DNA of 64,000 nt. Source: Kibdelosporangium philippinense (GTDB lineage: Bacteria; Actinomycetota; Actinomycetes; Mycobacteriales; Pseudonocardiaceae). Made by a program: the position numbers and the translations under genes. How positions within the stretch are numbered: the stretch's first letter is position 1; the number at the start of each line of letters is the position of its first letter. Location: assembly GCF_021390435.2 (NCBI RefSeq), contig NZ_JAJVCN010000004.1:1096501-1160500 (forward strand), given 5' to 3'. The notes below the pieces were generated by a model. The model had not been told where the DNA came from and ran no database searches. It was given only the letters and a program-made list of their open reading frames with translations. Of this stretch, positions 9,056 to 18,028 are shown one piece after another.

Positions 9056-9100
9056 GCGGAGAAGCTTATCGGCTTGCCCGGCGCATTATCCTGAACAACC

Positions 9101-9529
9101 ATGCAGGAAAATGGTGTGGTTACGTCCGTGGTCATCGATGCGCCGCGGAACCGGGTCTGGCGCGTCCTTGTTGCCTTTGACCAGTACAAACAGTGGCATC
9201 CGACGATCGAGCTCGTCGCGGGCGAGCCGGTACCCGGCGCTCGCATCCAGATGCGGATCGCGGCAGGCACGCCCGCGGAACGCACCGCGGAAGGAACAGT
9301 GCTCGAAGCCTCGGAGGACCGTCTGCTCAAGTGGGAAGGTGGCGTGCGCGGCTTGCTCTGGGGTGAGCACCGCTTTGACCTGGTCGAACAGGACGGGCGT
9401 ACCCACCTGACCAACAGCGAGAGCTTCACCGGCTCAATGGTCGAGCAGGTCATGGCCAGCGGCAGGGAAACCCTCGTCGCGGAGTTCGAAGCGGCCAACC
9501 AGGCGCTGAAGGCGTACGTCGAGAACTGA
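9101..9529 (+). CDS. SRPBCC-domain protein (polyketide cyclase/START-like)
   Basis: 142 residues of the helix-grip fold family that binds small hydrophobic ligands. The N-terminal IDAPRNRVWRVLVAFDQYKQWHP and the later LLKWEGGVRGLLWGEHRFDL and FEAANQALKAYVE segments are typical. It is divergently transcribed from the TetR gene with only about 45 bp between, so that regulator may control it. No strong ribosome site precedes the ATG; a leaderless or weakly translated message is possible. Ligand unknown. Confidence 0.8.
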   Translation: MQENGVVTSVVIDAPRNRVWRVLVAFDQYKQWHPTIELVAGEPVPGARIQMRIAAGTPAERTAEGTVLEASEDRLLKWEGGVRGLLWGEHRFDLVEQDGRTHLTNSESFTGSMVEQVMASGRETLVAEFEAANQALKAYVEN

Positions 9530-9571
9530 TCTTCTAAGCTGGTAGGAGGCGTTTCGGGAGGGGAACCCAGG

Positions 9572-10189
9572 TTGACGGCTCAGCCAGTTGTCGGTGTGCT
9601 CGCGTTGCAAGGCGACGTGCGCGAGCACGCTGCTGCCCTGACAGCGTGTGACGTGCAGGTCCGGCCGGTGCGGCGGGTGGAAGAACTCGACGGGCTGCAC
9701 GGGATCGTGCTGCCCGGCGGCGAGTCGACGACCATGTCACGGCTGCTGGAGACGTTCGAGCTGCTCCAGCCGCTCAAGACACGGATCGCCGACGGGCTGC
9801 CCGCGTACGGGTCCTGCGCAGGCATGATCATGCTGGCCACCAAGGTCCTCGATGGGCGCCCTGACCAGCACCAACTGGACGGCATCGACATGATCGTGCG
9901 TCGCAACGCGTTCGGGCGGCAGGTCGACTCGTTCGAAGAGGGCCTGGAGTTCGACGGCATCGAAAGCGGGCCGTTGCACGCTGTGTTCATCCGCGCGCCT
10001 TGGGTGGAGTCGGTGTCTCCCGACGTGGAGGTGCTCGCTACGGTGCCGGATACCGAAACTGCGGGACCGGCCGCCGGTAGGATCGTCGCGGTTCGGCAAC
10101 GGTCCGTGCTGGCCACTGCGTTCCACCCGGAGCTCACCGGCGACGGGCGGGTGCACCGGCTGTTCACGGAGATAGTTCGGGCGTCCTGA
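9572..10189 (+). CDS. pdxT: Pyridoxal 5'-phosphate synthase glutaminase subunit PdxT
   Basis: 205-residue class I glutaminase that feeds ammonia to PdxS. The N-terminal [12 protein letters not shown], the oxyanion strand LPGGESTTM, the nucleophile Cys82 in GSCAGM and the His-Glu pair in AFHPEL are all present. Translation starts at TTG (9572), preceded by GGGAGGGGAA; no ATG fits. The gene is followed 25 bp later by yebC, the arrangement also found in mycobacteria. Confidence 0.95.
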   Translation: MTAQPVVGVLALQGDVREHAAALTACDVQVRPVRRVEELDGLHGIVLPGGESTTMSRLLETFELLQPLKTRIADGLPAYGSCAGMIMLATKVLDGRPDQHQLDGIDMIVRRNAFGRQVDSFEEGLEFDGIESGPLHAVFIRAPWVESVSPDVEVLATVPDTETAGPAAGRIVAVRQRSVLATAFHPELTGDGRVHRLFTEIVRAS

Positions 10190-10214
10190 CTGGCGCGTAG
10201 ACGACGGAGGAGAG

Positions 10215-10967
10215 ATGAGCGGCCACTCCAAGTGGGCGACTACCAAGCACAAGAAGGCCGCCCTCGACGCCAAGCGTGGCAAGCTGTTCGCGAAGCTGAT
10301 CAAGAACATCGAGGTCGCCGCGCGGACCGGCGGGGGCGACCCGGACGGTAACCCCACGCTGTACGACGCCATGCAGAAGGCGCGTAAGAACTCGGTCCCG
10401 CTGGACAACATCGAGCGCGCGCGCAAGCGCGGCGCCGGTGAGGAAGCCGGTGGTGCCGAGTGGCAGACGATCATGTACGAGGGCTACGGCCCCAACGGCG
10501 TGGCCCTGCTGGTCGAGTGCCTGACCGACAACCGCAACCGTGCGGCCGGTGAGGTCCGTACCGCGATGACCCGTAACGGCGGCTCGATGGCCGACCCGGG
10601 TTCGGTGTCGTACCTGTTCAACCGCAAGGGTGTCGTGCTGATCCCGTCGAGTGGCCTTGCCGAGGACGATGTGCTGATGGCCGTCATCGACGCGGGCGCC
10701 GAAGAGGTCAACAACCTCGGCGAGAGCTTCGAGATCGTCTCCGAGGCGACCGATCTGGTGGCCGTGCGTAAAGCCGTGCAGGACGCGGGTTACGACTACG
10801 AGTCCGCTGAGTCGAGCTTCCTGCCGTCGGTTTCGGTCGCGTTGGACGTGGAAGGCGCCAAGAAGGTCTTCAAGCTGGTCGACGCGCTGGAAGACTGCGA
10901 CGACGTGCAGAACGTGTACGCGAACTTCGATGTGAGCGACGACATCTTGGCGGCTGTGGATGCGTGA
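10215..10967 (+). CDS. yebC: YebC/PmpR-family protein
   Basis: 250 residues beginning [21 protein letters not shown], the invariant start of the YebC family, with the conserved [10 protein letters not shown] and [10 protein letters not shown] segments. The family was described as DNA-binding regulators; more recent work points to a role in translation of difficult motifs, so its exact function here is open. A GGAGGAG site precedes the ATG. It ends [18 protein letters not shown]; a diverged second copy of this tail follows the stop (10986-11046). Confidence 0.92.
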   Translation: MSGHSKWATTKHKKAALDAKRGKLFAKLIKNIEVAARTGGGDPDGNPTLYDAMQKARKNSVPLDNIERARKRGAGEEAGGAEWQTIMYEGYGPNGVALLVECLTDNRNRAAGEVRTAMTRNGGSMADPGSVSYLFNRKGVVLIPSSGLAEDDVLMAVIDAGAEEVNNLGESFEIVSEATDLVAVRKAVQDAGYDYESAESSFLPSVSVALDVEGAKKVFKLVDALEDCDDVQNVYANFDVSDDILAAVDA

Positions 10968-10985
10968 CGTTGTGGCGGCGCGGGG

Positions 10986-11046
10986 AACGTGTACGCCCGG
11001 CGTCCGATTCCATGTGAGCGACGAGGTCATGGAGGCCGTGGGCTGA
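10986..11046 (+). repeat. Duplicated remnant of the yebC 3' end
   Basis: Two blocks of the yebC tail recur in the same order after its stop: AACGTGTACGC (10911-10921 and again 10986-10996) and ATGTGAGCGACGA (10930-10942 and again 11012-11024). The second copy continues with codons for EVMEAVG and a TGA at 11044-11046, like an alternative YebC C terminus. This looks like a relic of an older yebC end left after recombination or partial duplication. Confidence 0.65.
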
Positions 11047-11070
11047 CCGCCGACGAAGTTGTCCTGTCGA

Positions 11071-11095
11071 AACCCCGGGCCGTGCCCGGGGTTTT
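11071..11095 (+). terminator. Intrinsic terminator after yebC
   Basis: Stem CCCCGGGC (11073-11080) and GCCCGGGG (11084-11091) around a 3-nt loop, preceded by A residues and followed by TTTT: a classic terminator that could act in both directions. It casts doubt on any start of the next gene located before it. Confidence 0.8.
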
Positions 11096-11648
11096 CGCAT
11101 GGCGTCTGCTTGTGGCGTTCTTCGGTTTCCTCGGATTCTTTCTCGCGGTCAACCGGCTGCCGGACCCGCTGACCGCGTTGAGCCAACAGGCAAGCCTGCT
11201 CACCGGCATCGTGTTCACCGGCCTGGCGGCGTATCCGCTGATCACCGGACGCGTCGAACCGCGGTCGCCGCGGCTGCGTGGCGCGATGGCGGTGCTGTTG
11301 CTGCTGGTCTGCGTCACGTTCATGACCTTGTTGAGCGGCAACCTGAGCCGCGCGTACTCGCTGTTCGAGCACTTGATCACGCCACTTGCCGTGCTTGCTG
11401 ACTTCCTGTTGGTCGGCCGGAACCAACGGGCGATGAAGTGGTGGTACCCGATCAGCTGGCTCGGTTACCCGCTGCTGTACTTGGTTTACTACGTGGCCGC
11501 GGATTTGCGGCTCTACGGACGTTTCCTCAACCCTGGCGCGCCGAGCTTTCCCGGCGTGATCGCCGGGTTCGTCGTCGCGTTGCTGGCGGTGGGGTATCTG
11601 CTGTACGCGTTCGGCAGAGCCAAGGCGGGTTATCGCTCGAACAGGTGA
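11082..11648 (+). CDS. Pr6Pr-like integral membrane protein
   Basis: Up to 188 residues with six predicted membrane helices. The layout (LSQQASLLTG loop after helix 1, FEHLITPLAVLADFLLVGR, WYPISWLGYPLLYLVYYV) matches the Pr6Pr/FAR-17a-like membrane family of unknown function. The start is uncertain: GTG at 11082 lies inside the terminator hairpin and GTG at 11112 would cut into helix 1; upstream in-frame codons belong to the yebC tail relic. No role can be read from the neighbours. Confidence 0.65.
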   Translation: MPGVFAWRLLVAFFGFLGFFLAVNRLPDPLTALSQQASLLTGIVFTGLAAYPLITGRVEPRSPRLRGAMAVLLLLVCVTFMTLLSGNLSRAYSLFEHLITPLAVLADFLLVGRNQRAMKWWYPISWLGYPLLYLVYYVAADLRLYGRFLNPGAPSFPGVIAGFVVALLAVGYLLYAFGRAKAGYRSNR

Positions 11649-11657
11649 CCAGGCAGA

Positions 11658-12176
11658 ATGGTCGACGTGTCCGAGCCGCTGAACCCTGACGAACAGAGAT
11701 TCCGCGACTGGCTGCTCCATGAGACCGAAGTCAACGGGTGCGCCGTTATCGACGTCCCACCGGACGTGGAAGGCGCGGGCTACACGTTCTCGGTCGGTGC
11801 GTGGCGGCGCTTCGGTGTCGCCGAGGCAGTGGTTCTCGGGCTGCCGGAAGGCATGGGGCCGGTGTTGATCAACGCCTACCTCGACCGTGCCAAGAACGGT
11901 GAGCGGTTCCTGCCGGGCCAGCTCTACCACGAGTTCTTCGAAGGTCTTCCGGTCACGGTCGAGCGCGTCAACAAAGGCCACTATTTCGAGTACTTCGGCA
12001 GCGCGTTCGTGCTCTACCGCAAGGGCGACTTCCCGGCGCTGCAGATCATCACGCCGACTGACGAAGGCCACTGGCCGTGGTCGCCGGACGCGCCACCGGG
12101 TTTCATAGCCTGGCAGCACGTGCTGACCGAAAGTGGCCGCCCGGAAAGCTGGATGCCCGGCGTCAACGGTCCGTAG
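11658..12176 (+). CDS. DUF4262 domain protein
   Basis: 172 residues, ATG 9 bp after the membrane-protein stop. GYTFSVGAWRRFGVAEAVVLGLP and HWPWSPDAPPGF mark the DUF4262 family, whose function is unknown. No signal peptide or membrane helix. Possibly co-transcribed with the preceding gene. The 171 bp that follow are A+T-richer than the surroundings and probably hold the promoter of the next operon. Confidence 0.8.
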   Translation: MVDVSEPLNPDEQRFRDWLLHETEVNGCAVIDVPPDVEGAGYTFSVGAWRRFGVAEAVVLGLPEGMGPVLINAYLDRAKNGERFLPGQLYHEFFEGLPVTVERVNKGHYFEYFGSAFVLYRKGDFPALQIITPTDEGHWPWSPDAPPGFIAWQHVLTESGRPESWMPGVNGP

Positions 12177-12347
12177 GGATCGAACCGTCGCAGCAGACCC
12201 GGATCGCGCACATATCATTTGGACCTCGGTCAAACAATGGCTGCGATTCTGGGAAAAATAACTGTGTCCGGCTGTCGAACTGCATCGTGGTTACGTGCGT
12301 AGTCATCCCTTGCCACACCGTCTCATGGTGTCCAGGGAGGGGATTTC

Positions 12348-13910
12348 ATGCCCACTACCACGGATTATTTGGTGATCGGGGCTGGCCCGGCCGGGCTTCA
12401 GCTTGCTTACTTCCTCGACCGCGCGGGCCGCGACTACCTGGTAGTCGAAGCCGGTTCGTCGGCCGGGGCCTTCTTCGAGACATTTCCCCGTCACCGCCAG
12501 CTGATCTCGATCAACAAGCCGTACACCGGGATCGACGATCCCGAGTTCAACCTGCGGATGGACTGGAACTCGCTGCTGTCGGACGACGTTGACCTGCTCT
12601 TCACCAAGTACACACCGCGCTATTTCCCTGACGCGGCCGACATGGTCCGCTACCTCGGCGACTACGCCGCCAAACTCAACCTGAACGTGCGCTACAACTC
12701 GCGCGCCGTCGAAGTCAGCAAGGACAAGAACTTCCGCGTCGTAGACGACAACGGGGAGGTCTACGAAGCACCCACACTGATCGTCGCGACTGGACCGTCC
12801 AAGCCCTACCTGCCCGACATCCCGGGCATCGACCTGGTCGAGCTGTACTCGACAGTCAGCGTTGACCCGCAGGACTTCGTCAACCAACGCGTGCTGATCA
12901 TCGGCAAGGGCAACTCGGCGTTCGAAACCGCCGACAACCTGATCGAGACGGCCGGTGTCATCCACGTCGCTGGGCCGAACTCTGTTCGGTTTGCTTGGCA
13001 GACCCACTATGTCGGGCACTTGCGCGCGGTCAACAACAACTTCCTCGACACGTATCAGCTCAAGTCCCAGAACGCGATCCTGGACGGCAACATCCTCGAG
13101 ATCCGCAAGGAGGGCGACAAGTTCGTCGCGTCGGTCAGCTTCTCCAGGGCCAATGAGGTCGTCAAGGACATCCCGTACGACCGGGTGATCGCGTGTACCG
13201 GTTTCCGGTTCGACACGTCGATCTTCGCCGAGAACTGCAGGCCTGAGCTGGTGATCAAGGACCGTTTTCCGGCGCAGACCAGCGAATGGCAGTCGACCAA
13301 CGTGCCCGGCCTGCACTTCGCGGGCACGATGATGCAGGTCCGCGACTTCAAGAAGTCGACGAGCGGGTTCATCCACGGTTTCCGGTACACAGTCAAGGCG
13401 CTGCACCGGATCCTGGAGCGCAAGAACCACGGCCACGAGTGGCCCCATATTTCGTATCCGATCGATGCGGCGGCGCTGACCGACGCGATCATCGGCCGGG
13501 TCAACCGCAGTTCGGCGCTATGGCAACAGTTCGGCATGCTCGGCGACCTCATCGCGGTCAACGGCAAGGACGCCAGGTACTTCGAGGAAGTCCCCGTCGA
13601 CTACGCCCACGACAGCGGGTTCGCCGACAACTACTTCACCATCACGCTTGAGTACGGCCCGGACCACGACAAGGTCGACCCGTTCGACATCACGGTGCGC
13701 CGCGTCGCGCAGGACAGTCCCGGGCAGGCGCACGACGCGGCTTATCTGCATCCGGTCGTACGGCATTTCCAACGCGGGGCCGTACTCGCTGAGCACCATG
13801 TGGCCGAGAATCTGGAGAACGACTGGACGAGTGAGGCCAACCACCGCAAGCCGTTGACCGATTTCCTCGCAGAGCGCCTGCTGCAGAGCGTCCTGAGTGC
13901 GACGACGTAA
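12348..13910 (+). CDS. FAD/NAD(P)-binding oxidoreductase (FOXRED2/monooxygenase-like)
   Basis: 520 residues. The N-terminal Rossmann motif is VIGAGPAGLQLAYFLDRAG (FAD), followed by FPRHRQLISINKPYTG, which is typical of FOXRED2-like enzymes. A second dinucleotide motif, VLIIGKGNSAFETADN (NADPH), sits near residue 190, and the ATG-like motif is ACTGFRFDTS. It is the first gene of a tightly packed operon; the start follows GGGAGG. The stop TAA overlaps the next ATG. The residues HISYPIDA near residue 370 are encoded by a copy of the dispersed motif. Substrate unknown; hydroxylation or N-oxidation in a small-molecule pathway is an inference. Confidence 0.8.
   Translation: MPTTTDYLVIGAGPAGLQLAYFLDRAGRDYLVVEAGSSAGAFFETFPRHRQLISINKPYTGIDDPEFNLRMDWNSLLSDDVDLLFTKYTPRYFPDAADMVRYLGDYAAKLNLNVRYNSRAVEVSKDKNFRVVDDNGEVYEAPTLIVATGPSKPYLPDIPGIDLVELYSTVSVDPQDFVNQRVLIIGKGNSAFETADNLIETAGVIHVAGPNSVRFAWQTHYVGHLRAVNNNFLDTYQLKSQNAILDGNILEIRKEGDKFVASVSFSRANEVVKDIPYDRVIACTGFRFDTSIFAENCRPELVIKDRFPAQTSEWQSTNVPGLHFAGTMMQVRDFKKSTSGFIHGFRYTVKALHRILERKNHGHEWPHISYPIDAAALTDAIIGRVNRSSALWQQFGMLGDLIAVNGKDARYFEEVPVDYAHDSGFADNYFTITLEYGPDHDKVDPFDITVRRVAQDSPGQAHDAAYLHPVVRHFQRGAVLAEHHVAENLENDWTSEANHRKPLTDFLAERLLQSVLSATT
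13449..13464. repeat. Dispersed A+T-rich motif, copy 4
   Basis: ATTTCGTATCCGATCG inside the flavoprotein gene, identical over 16 nt to 6422-6437. Confidence 0.55.
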
Positions 13911-14959
13911 TGCCGTTCTCGATCAGGGAATTCGAGGCGCTGGCCCGGGACCGGTTGCCGCGCTACGTCTACGACTTCATGGCGGGCGGCGCGGATGACG
14001 AGGTGACGGTGCGAGCGAACGAAAATGCGTTCGCTCGCCTGCGTCTGTTGCCTCGCGTTCTGCGCGGGCGTCCAAAACGCGATCTCGGCATCACGTTGTT
14101 CGGCGACGAGATCACGATGCCGGTCGTCCTTTCGCCGACGGCCTTTCACCGGTTGGCTGACCCCGAGGGCGAACTAGCGACCGCTCGGGCCGCCGCGCGG
14201 GCGGGCACGGTGATGATCGCCAGCATGGCGTCGACGGCGTCCATCGGCGACATCGCCAAGGCGGGCGGCGCGGACCTCGCATTGTGGTTCCAGGCCTATA
14301 TCCAATCTGATACAGGAATCACGCGGACCTTGGTCAGACGCGCCGAGGACGCAGGGTGCCGCGCGTTGGTCGTCACGGTCGACTCGCCGGTTTTTGGTTG
14401 GCGGGAACGCGATCACCGCAACGGTTTCCACCACCTACCGGTCGGTTGGCACTGCGAGAACATGCGCGATCTCACCGGCGACGGTGGCGTGCTCGACATC
14501 GAGATGGTCGCCGATCTGTCGTGGGACCACATCGACCAACTCGTGGCGATGACCGACTTGCCCGTCGTCCTGAAGGGAGTCCTGCATCCCGACGACGCGG
14601 TGACGGCCGTCGACCACGGTGTCCGCGGACTGCTCGTGTCCAATCACGGCGGCCGACAACTGGACACAGCCATCGCCACAATCGACGCGGTCGCCGACAT
14701 CGCGGCCGTCGTTGACGTTCCGGTGCTCGTTGACGGCGGCGTTCGCCGCGGAACGGACGTCGTCAAAGCGCTCGCATTTGGCGCGCGAGCGGTGGGCGTC
14801 GGCAGACCGGTGTTGTGGGGCCTGGCCGCGCGCGGCGAAGACGGCGTGACCGAAGTGCTCGAGTTGCTTCGGGCCGAAATCGACCGTGCGCTCGCGTTGA
14901 CCGGGTGCGCATCGGCGCACGAAGTTGCGCGCGATCTGGTCAGGGAGGACCGATGTTGA
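13910..14959 (+). CDS. FMN-dependent alpha-hydroxy-acid oxidase/dehydrogenase
   Basis: 349-residue TIM-barrel enzyme of the lactate/glycolate/hydroxymandelate oxidase family. Visible family signatures: YDFMAGGADDEVT at the N terminus, LSPTAFHRLADPEGE, the catalytic and substrate loop SNHGGRQLD, and the phosphate-binding VDGGVRRGTDVVKALAFGA. It oxidises an alpha-hydroxy acid to the keto acid; family resemblance to 4-hydroxymandelate oxidases of antibiotic clusters is noted but not decisive. Coupled to the flavoprotein gene by TAATG, and its end overlaps the P450-like gene by 7 bp. Confidence 0.85.
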   Translation: MPFSIREFEALARDRLPRYVYDFMAGGADDEVTVRANENAFARLRLLPRVLRGRPKRDLGITLFGDEITMPVVLSPTAFHRLADPEGELATARAAARAGTVMIASMASTASIGDIAKAGGADLALWFQAYIQSDTGITRTLVRRAEDAGCRALVVTVDSPVFGWRERDHRNGFHHLPVGWHCENMRDLTGDGGVLDIEMVADLSWDHIDQLVAMTDLPVVLKGVLHPDDAVTAVDHGVRGLLVSNHGGRQLDTAIATIDAVADIAAVVDVPVLVDGGVRRGTDVVKALAFGARAVGVGRPVLWGLAARGEDGVTEVLELLRAEIDRALALTGCASAHEVARDLVREDRC

Positions 14960-16293
14960 TCGCGGCCCTCGTTGCGCTGCTGGTCTTCGTGATCAGCCTG
15001 CCGTTCTGGCTGCCCGCCCTGGTCGTCCGATTACGGCTGCGGATCTTCGCGCACATCAACGGCAAAGAAGGCATCCAGGTCGAGATCGCGCAATTCCGCG
15101 CGCTGTACGAGAACCCCGCGGCCAACGGGCGCAGTCGCGGCGCGGTCCTATCTGATCTGTTCTGGTACTGGCTCGCACCTGGACCACAGGTGCATCAAGA
15201 GCATCTGGAACCCGGCGAGCGCTACACCGAAGTCGCTCGCACGACCCGGCGCATTTTGGCGGGCGCGCATGCGAACGCGGCGGGCGTCGCGCAGGAGTGC
15301 GCCGAGCGCGTCCTCGCGCAAATTTTGGCGAAGCCGGTCAACGCCGTACGGCTGCGCGACCTGATGATGCCGATCTGGGCCGAGTTCTACTACGAGATGG
15401 TCTTCGGCGAATCGTGTAGGAAATCTGATCGGGACCTGATCGTCGGAAACGCCAACGACGTGGTCACCTCGCTCAAATGCTGCGGTCTGCGACACATGGA
15501 TCGCCGCGAACGGTTGACGCGCTATCTCATCGAGCGCATCGAGGCAGGCGACGTGCCCCATCGGTTGCCCAATGTGCTCACCGTCGAAGAACAGGCCTGG
15601 TACCTGCAAGGCACGTTCTTCAACACGGCAGTCGTGCAGTCGAGCGAAGCGATGGCGCATCTGCTCATGGCAATCGCGCAACACCGTGACGTGCAACGCG
15701 GTTTGCGCACGGGCGCGGTCGACCTCGACCACGTCATGGACGAAGCCCTGCGGCTCTACCCGTTGTTCGGCGTCGCCCACCGGATAACCACCGGCGACAT
15801 CGGCAACATCCCGACGGGCTCAGTGCTGCTGTTCAACTATCCGGATCTCCACCAATCAGGGTTCGACCATCCGGAGCGCTTCGACCCGGGACGGTGGGAG
15901 ACAGCCAAAGTGGTCAAAGACGTCAATCACATCCCATACGGCGTGACGGCCAACCGCGCATGCCCGGCGCGTGGACTAATGCCCGTCACAATGCGCGCAG
16001 TCACGCAGGCGACGCTCGCGCGTTTCGAGTTGCGCACTTCTGCGGCGCACACGCGATCGATCCCCAACCGCGGTCCGTGCCTGCTGATCCGCCGGGAACC
16101 TACCGACCAGCCGGAAGCCACCCGACCGGTCGGTAGGCAGCTCGCGGTGATGCGGCTGCGGGACCGCTGTGAAGACGTGACGCGCAGCCTCACCCAGCTC
16201 GTGCTGGGCAGCTACATGGTCTTGGACGCCCGCAGGCAGCGGCTGTGCGGGCGCTACTTCGAACAACAGGACGGCTGGCTGGCCGTGGATTGA
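14953..16293 (+). CDS. Membrane-anchored cytochrome P450-like protein
   Basis: 446 residues. The ATG at 14953 follows AGGGAGGAC and begins an N-terminal membrane helix (residues 2-23), uncommon for bacterial P450s. P450 marks: ExxR as EALR at 264-267, the HPERFDPGRWE segment, and a heme-loop cysteine Cys337 in PYGVTANRACPARG. The loop departs from FGxGxxxCxG: it has one extra residue before the cysteine and lacks the second glycine. About 65 residues after the usual end have no clear match. Packed between the FMN oxidase and an antiporter gene. Catalytic competence is likely but unproven. Confidence 0.7.
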   Translation: MLIAALVALLVFVISLPFWLPALVVRLRLRIFAHINGKEGIQVEIAQFRALYENPAANGRSRGAVLSDLFWYWLAPGPQVHQEHLEPGERYTEVARTTRRILAGAHANAAGVAQECAERVLAQILAKPVNAVRLRDLMMPIWAEFYYEMVFGESCRKSDRDLIVGNANDVVTSLKCCGLRHMDRRERLTRYLIERIEAGDVPHRLPNVLTVEEQAWYLQGTFFNTAVVQSSEAMAHLLMAIAQHRDVQRGLRTGAVDLDHVMDEALRLYPLFGVAHRITTGDIGNIPTGSVLLFNYPDLHQSGFDHPERFDPGRWETAKVVKDVNHIPYGVTANRACPARGLMPVTMRAVTQATLARFELRTSAAHTRSIPNRGPCLLIRREPTDQPEATRPVGRQLAVMRLRDRCEDVTRSLTQLVLGSYMVLDARRQRLCGRYFEQQDGWLAVD

Positions 16294-16303
16294 GGGGCTC
16301 TAC

Positions 16304-17566
16304 ATGGACATCGCCACCACTACCGCGCGGTTCTTCCTAGCCGCGGTCGTCATTCTGCTGACCTGCCGAGTGGTGGTGATGGCCGCTCGGCGGATCGGCC
16401 AGCCACCGGTCGTCGGCGAGATGATCGCGGGTGTTCTGCTCGGCCCATCCCTGCTGGGACTGTTGTTGCCCGGCGTGCAGGACTGGCTGTTCCCCGACGC
16501 CGTCCGGCCGATGTTGTACGTCGTCAGCCACATCGGCCTGGTCGCGTTCATGTTCGAAGTCGGCCACCAGTTCGCGAAACACAAAGTCCGCGGCCTCGGC
16601 CGACCGGCGGGCGCGGTCTCGCTTGCCGGTGTCACCGCGCCCTTGCTGCTCGGTGTCGCACTGATCCTCGCGACCCAGGGGCACGTCGACGCACTCAAAG
16701 AAGGCGTCCCGGTCGGAGTGTCCGCACTGTTCGTCGGAGTCGCGCTGGCGATCACGGCATTCCCGATGCTGGCTCGGATCATCAGCGAACGAAACCTGAC
16801 CCATACCCGCCAAGGTTCGCTGTCGCTGGCCGCGGGCGCGCTCGACGACGGCGTCGCGTGGACCCTGCTGGCGCTCACCATCGGCCTCGCGACCGGCGAC
16901 CCCAACCGGATCCTGGTCACCGCGGGCGGATCGCTGCTGTTCATCCTGGTGCTCTGGTTCGTCGGCAGGCCCGCACTCGCCTGGATCATTGCCCGGCAAG
17001 GGATGGCCATGGAGCACCTTGTGCTGGCTACGGCGGTAGTGCTGTTCGCGGCCGCGTGGTGGACCGACCTGATCGGTCTCTACTCGGTGTTCGGCGGTTT
17101 CTGTCTCGGATTCATCTTCCCGCGCGGCGAAACCGCCGACCGGGTCGTCAGCACGATCAGTTCGGTGACCAAAGTCGTCTTCCTGCCGCTGTTCTTCGCC
17201 TACTCCGGCCTGAACACGTCGTTCGGCCTGCTGTTCACCGTGCCGCTGATGCTGCTCACCATCGGCAGCATCGCGGTCGCGGTGATCGGCAAGTCCGGTG
17301 CGTGCTGGGCGGCGGCGCGACTGACCGGGGAAGACAACTACACCGCGATGCGAGTCGGCGTGCTGATGAACGCGCGTGGCCTGATGCAGCTGATCGCGTT
17401 GAACGTCGGCCTGCAAGTCGGCATCGTGACGCAGTCGCTGTTCAGCGTCCTGGTGATGGTCGCGATCGTGACGACGATGATGACCGCGCCGTGGCTGAGC
17501 TGGCTCGACAAGCGCGCGGAACGCCGTCAGGCCAAGCGGGATATGTCCGAAGCAGCGGCCGGATAG
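16304..17566 (+). CDS. CPA2-type cation/proton antiporter
   Basis: 420 residues with about 12 membrane helices of the Kef/NapA-like sodium/hydrogen exchanger fold. VVGEMIAGVLLGPSLLG, the SLAAGALDDGVAWTLLAL segment (acidic ion-binding residues) and NARGLMQLIALNVGLQ are family marks. No C-terminal TrkA/RCK domain. Starts 10 bp after the P450-like gene with GAGGGG upstream, so it is the fourth gene of the operon; export of a charged product or ion balance for the pathway is possible. The 3' end overlaps the convergent cupin gene by 40 bp. Confidence 0.82.
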   Translation: MDIATTTARFFLAAVVILLTCRVVVMAARRIGQPPVVGEMIAGVLLGPSLLGLLLPGVQDWLFPDAVRPMLYVVSHIGLVAFMFEVGHQFAKHKVRGLGRPAGAVSLAGVTAPLLLGVALILATQGHVDALKEGVPVGVSALFVGVALAITAFPMLARIISERNLTHTRQGSLSLAAGALDDGVAWTLLALTIGLATGDPNRILVTAGGSLLFILVLWFVGRPALAWIIARQGMAMEHLVLATAVVLFAAAWWTDLIGLYSVFGGFCLGFIFPRGETADRVVSTISSVTKVVFLPLFFAYSGLNTSFGLLFTVPLMLLTIGSIAVAVIGKSGACWAAARLTGEDNYTAMRVGVLMNARGLMQLIALNVGLQVGIVTQSLFSVLVMVAIVTTMMTAPWLSWLDKRAERRQAKRDMSEAAAG

Positions 17567-17976
17567 GTGGCGACGAGCGGGCCTGCTTCGGCGAAAGTCA
17601 CGCCGTCTTCGTCGTAGGGCGGCGCCATGACCGTGCCGAGCAGGCTCCACTCGCCGAGCGTTTCCGTGGCCTGCCAGGTTCCCGCGGGAACGATCACCTG
17701 TGGCCGTTCACCGGCGGCCAGATCCATGCCGAGCACCGGCCGGGAAACCGTGCCATCCGGGTGCAGCAACAACATCCGGGCGGGCGCGCCCGCGTGATAC
17801 GAGAAGATCTCGATGTGTTCGAGCTTGTGCAGACGCGAGAACTGAGGCGCCACAAGCATGTAGTAGATCGCCGACGCGTACGCGTGCCCGTTCAGGTTCT
17901 CCTTGTACAGCCCGCCTTCCACCGGCAGCGGCTGCAGGTCCAACGCCTTGATGATCTCTTCGGGTGTCACGGACAC
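17527..17976 (-). CDS. DUF985-family cupin protein
   Basis: About 149 residues. [23 protein letters not shown] and [21 protein letters not shown] mark the DUF985 cupin family (function unknown; a sugar-isomerase-like beta barrel). The start is unclear: GTG at 17976 gives MSVTPEE, and TTG at 18036 is possible but would overlap the ruvC control region. Convergent with the antiporter gene. Confidence 0.75.
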   Translation of the reverse strand: MSVTPEEIIKALDLQPLPVEGGLYKENLNGHAYASAIYYMLVAPQFSRLHKLEHIEIFSYHAGAPARMLLLHPDGTVSRPVLGMDLAAGERPQVIVPAGTWQATETLGEWSLLGTVMAPPYDEDGVTFAEAGPLVATYPAAASDISRLA

Positions 17977-18028
17977 AACCAACCACAAGCGTGTCTGCGC
18001 CGGTACGGACAACCCACCCGTTACGCTC

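Noticed and set aside
10164-12233. A 689-codon open frame on the minus strand across yebC and its neighbours
   Set aside because: It is antisense to recognised genes, has a composition skewed to Arg/His/Gln/Val, and matches no family. It is a third-position G+C artefact.
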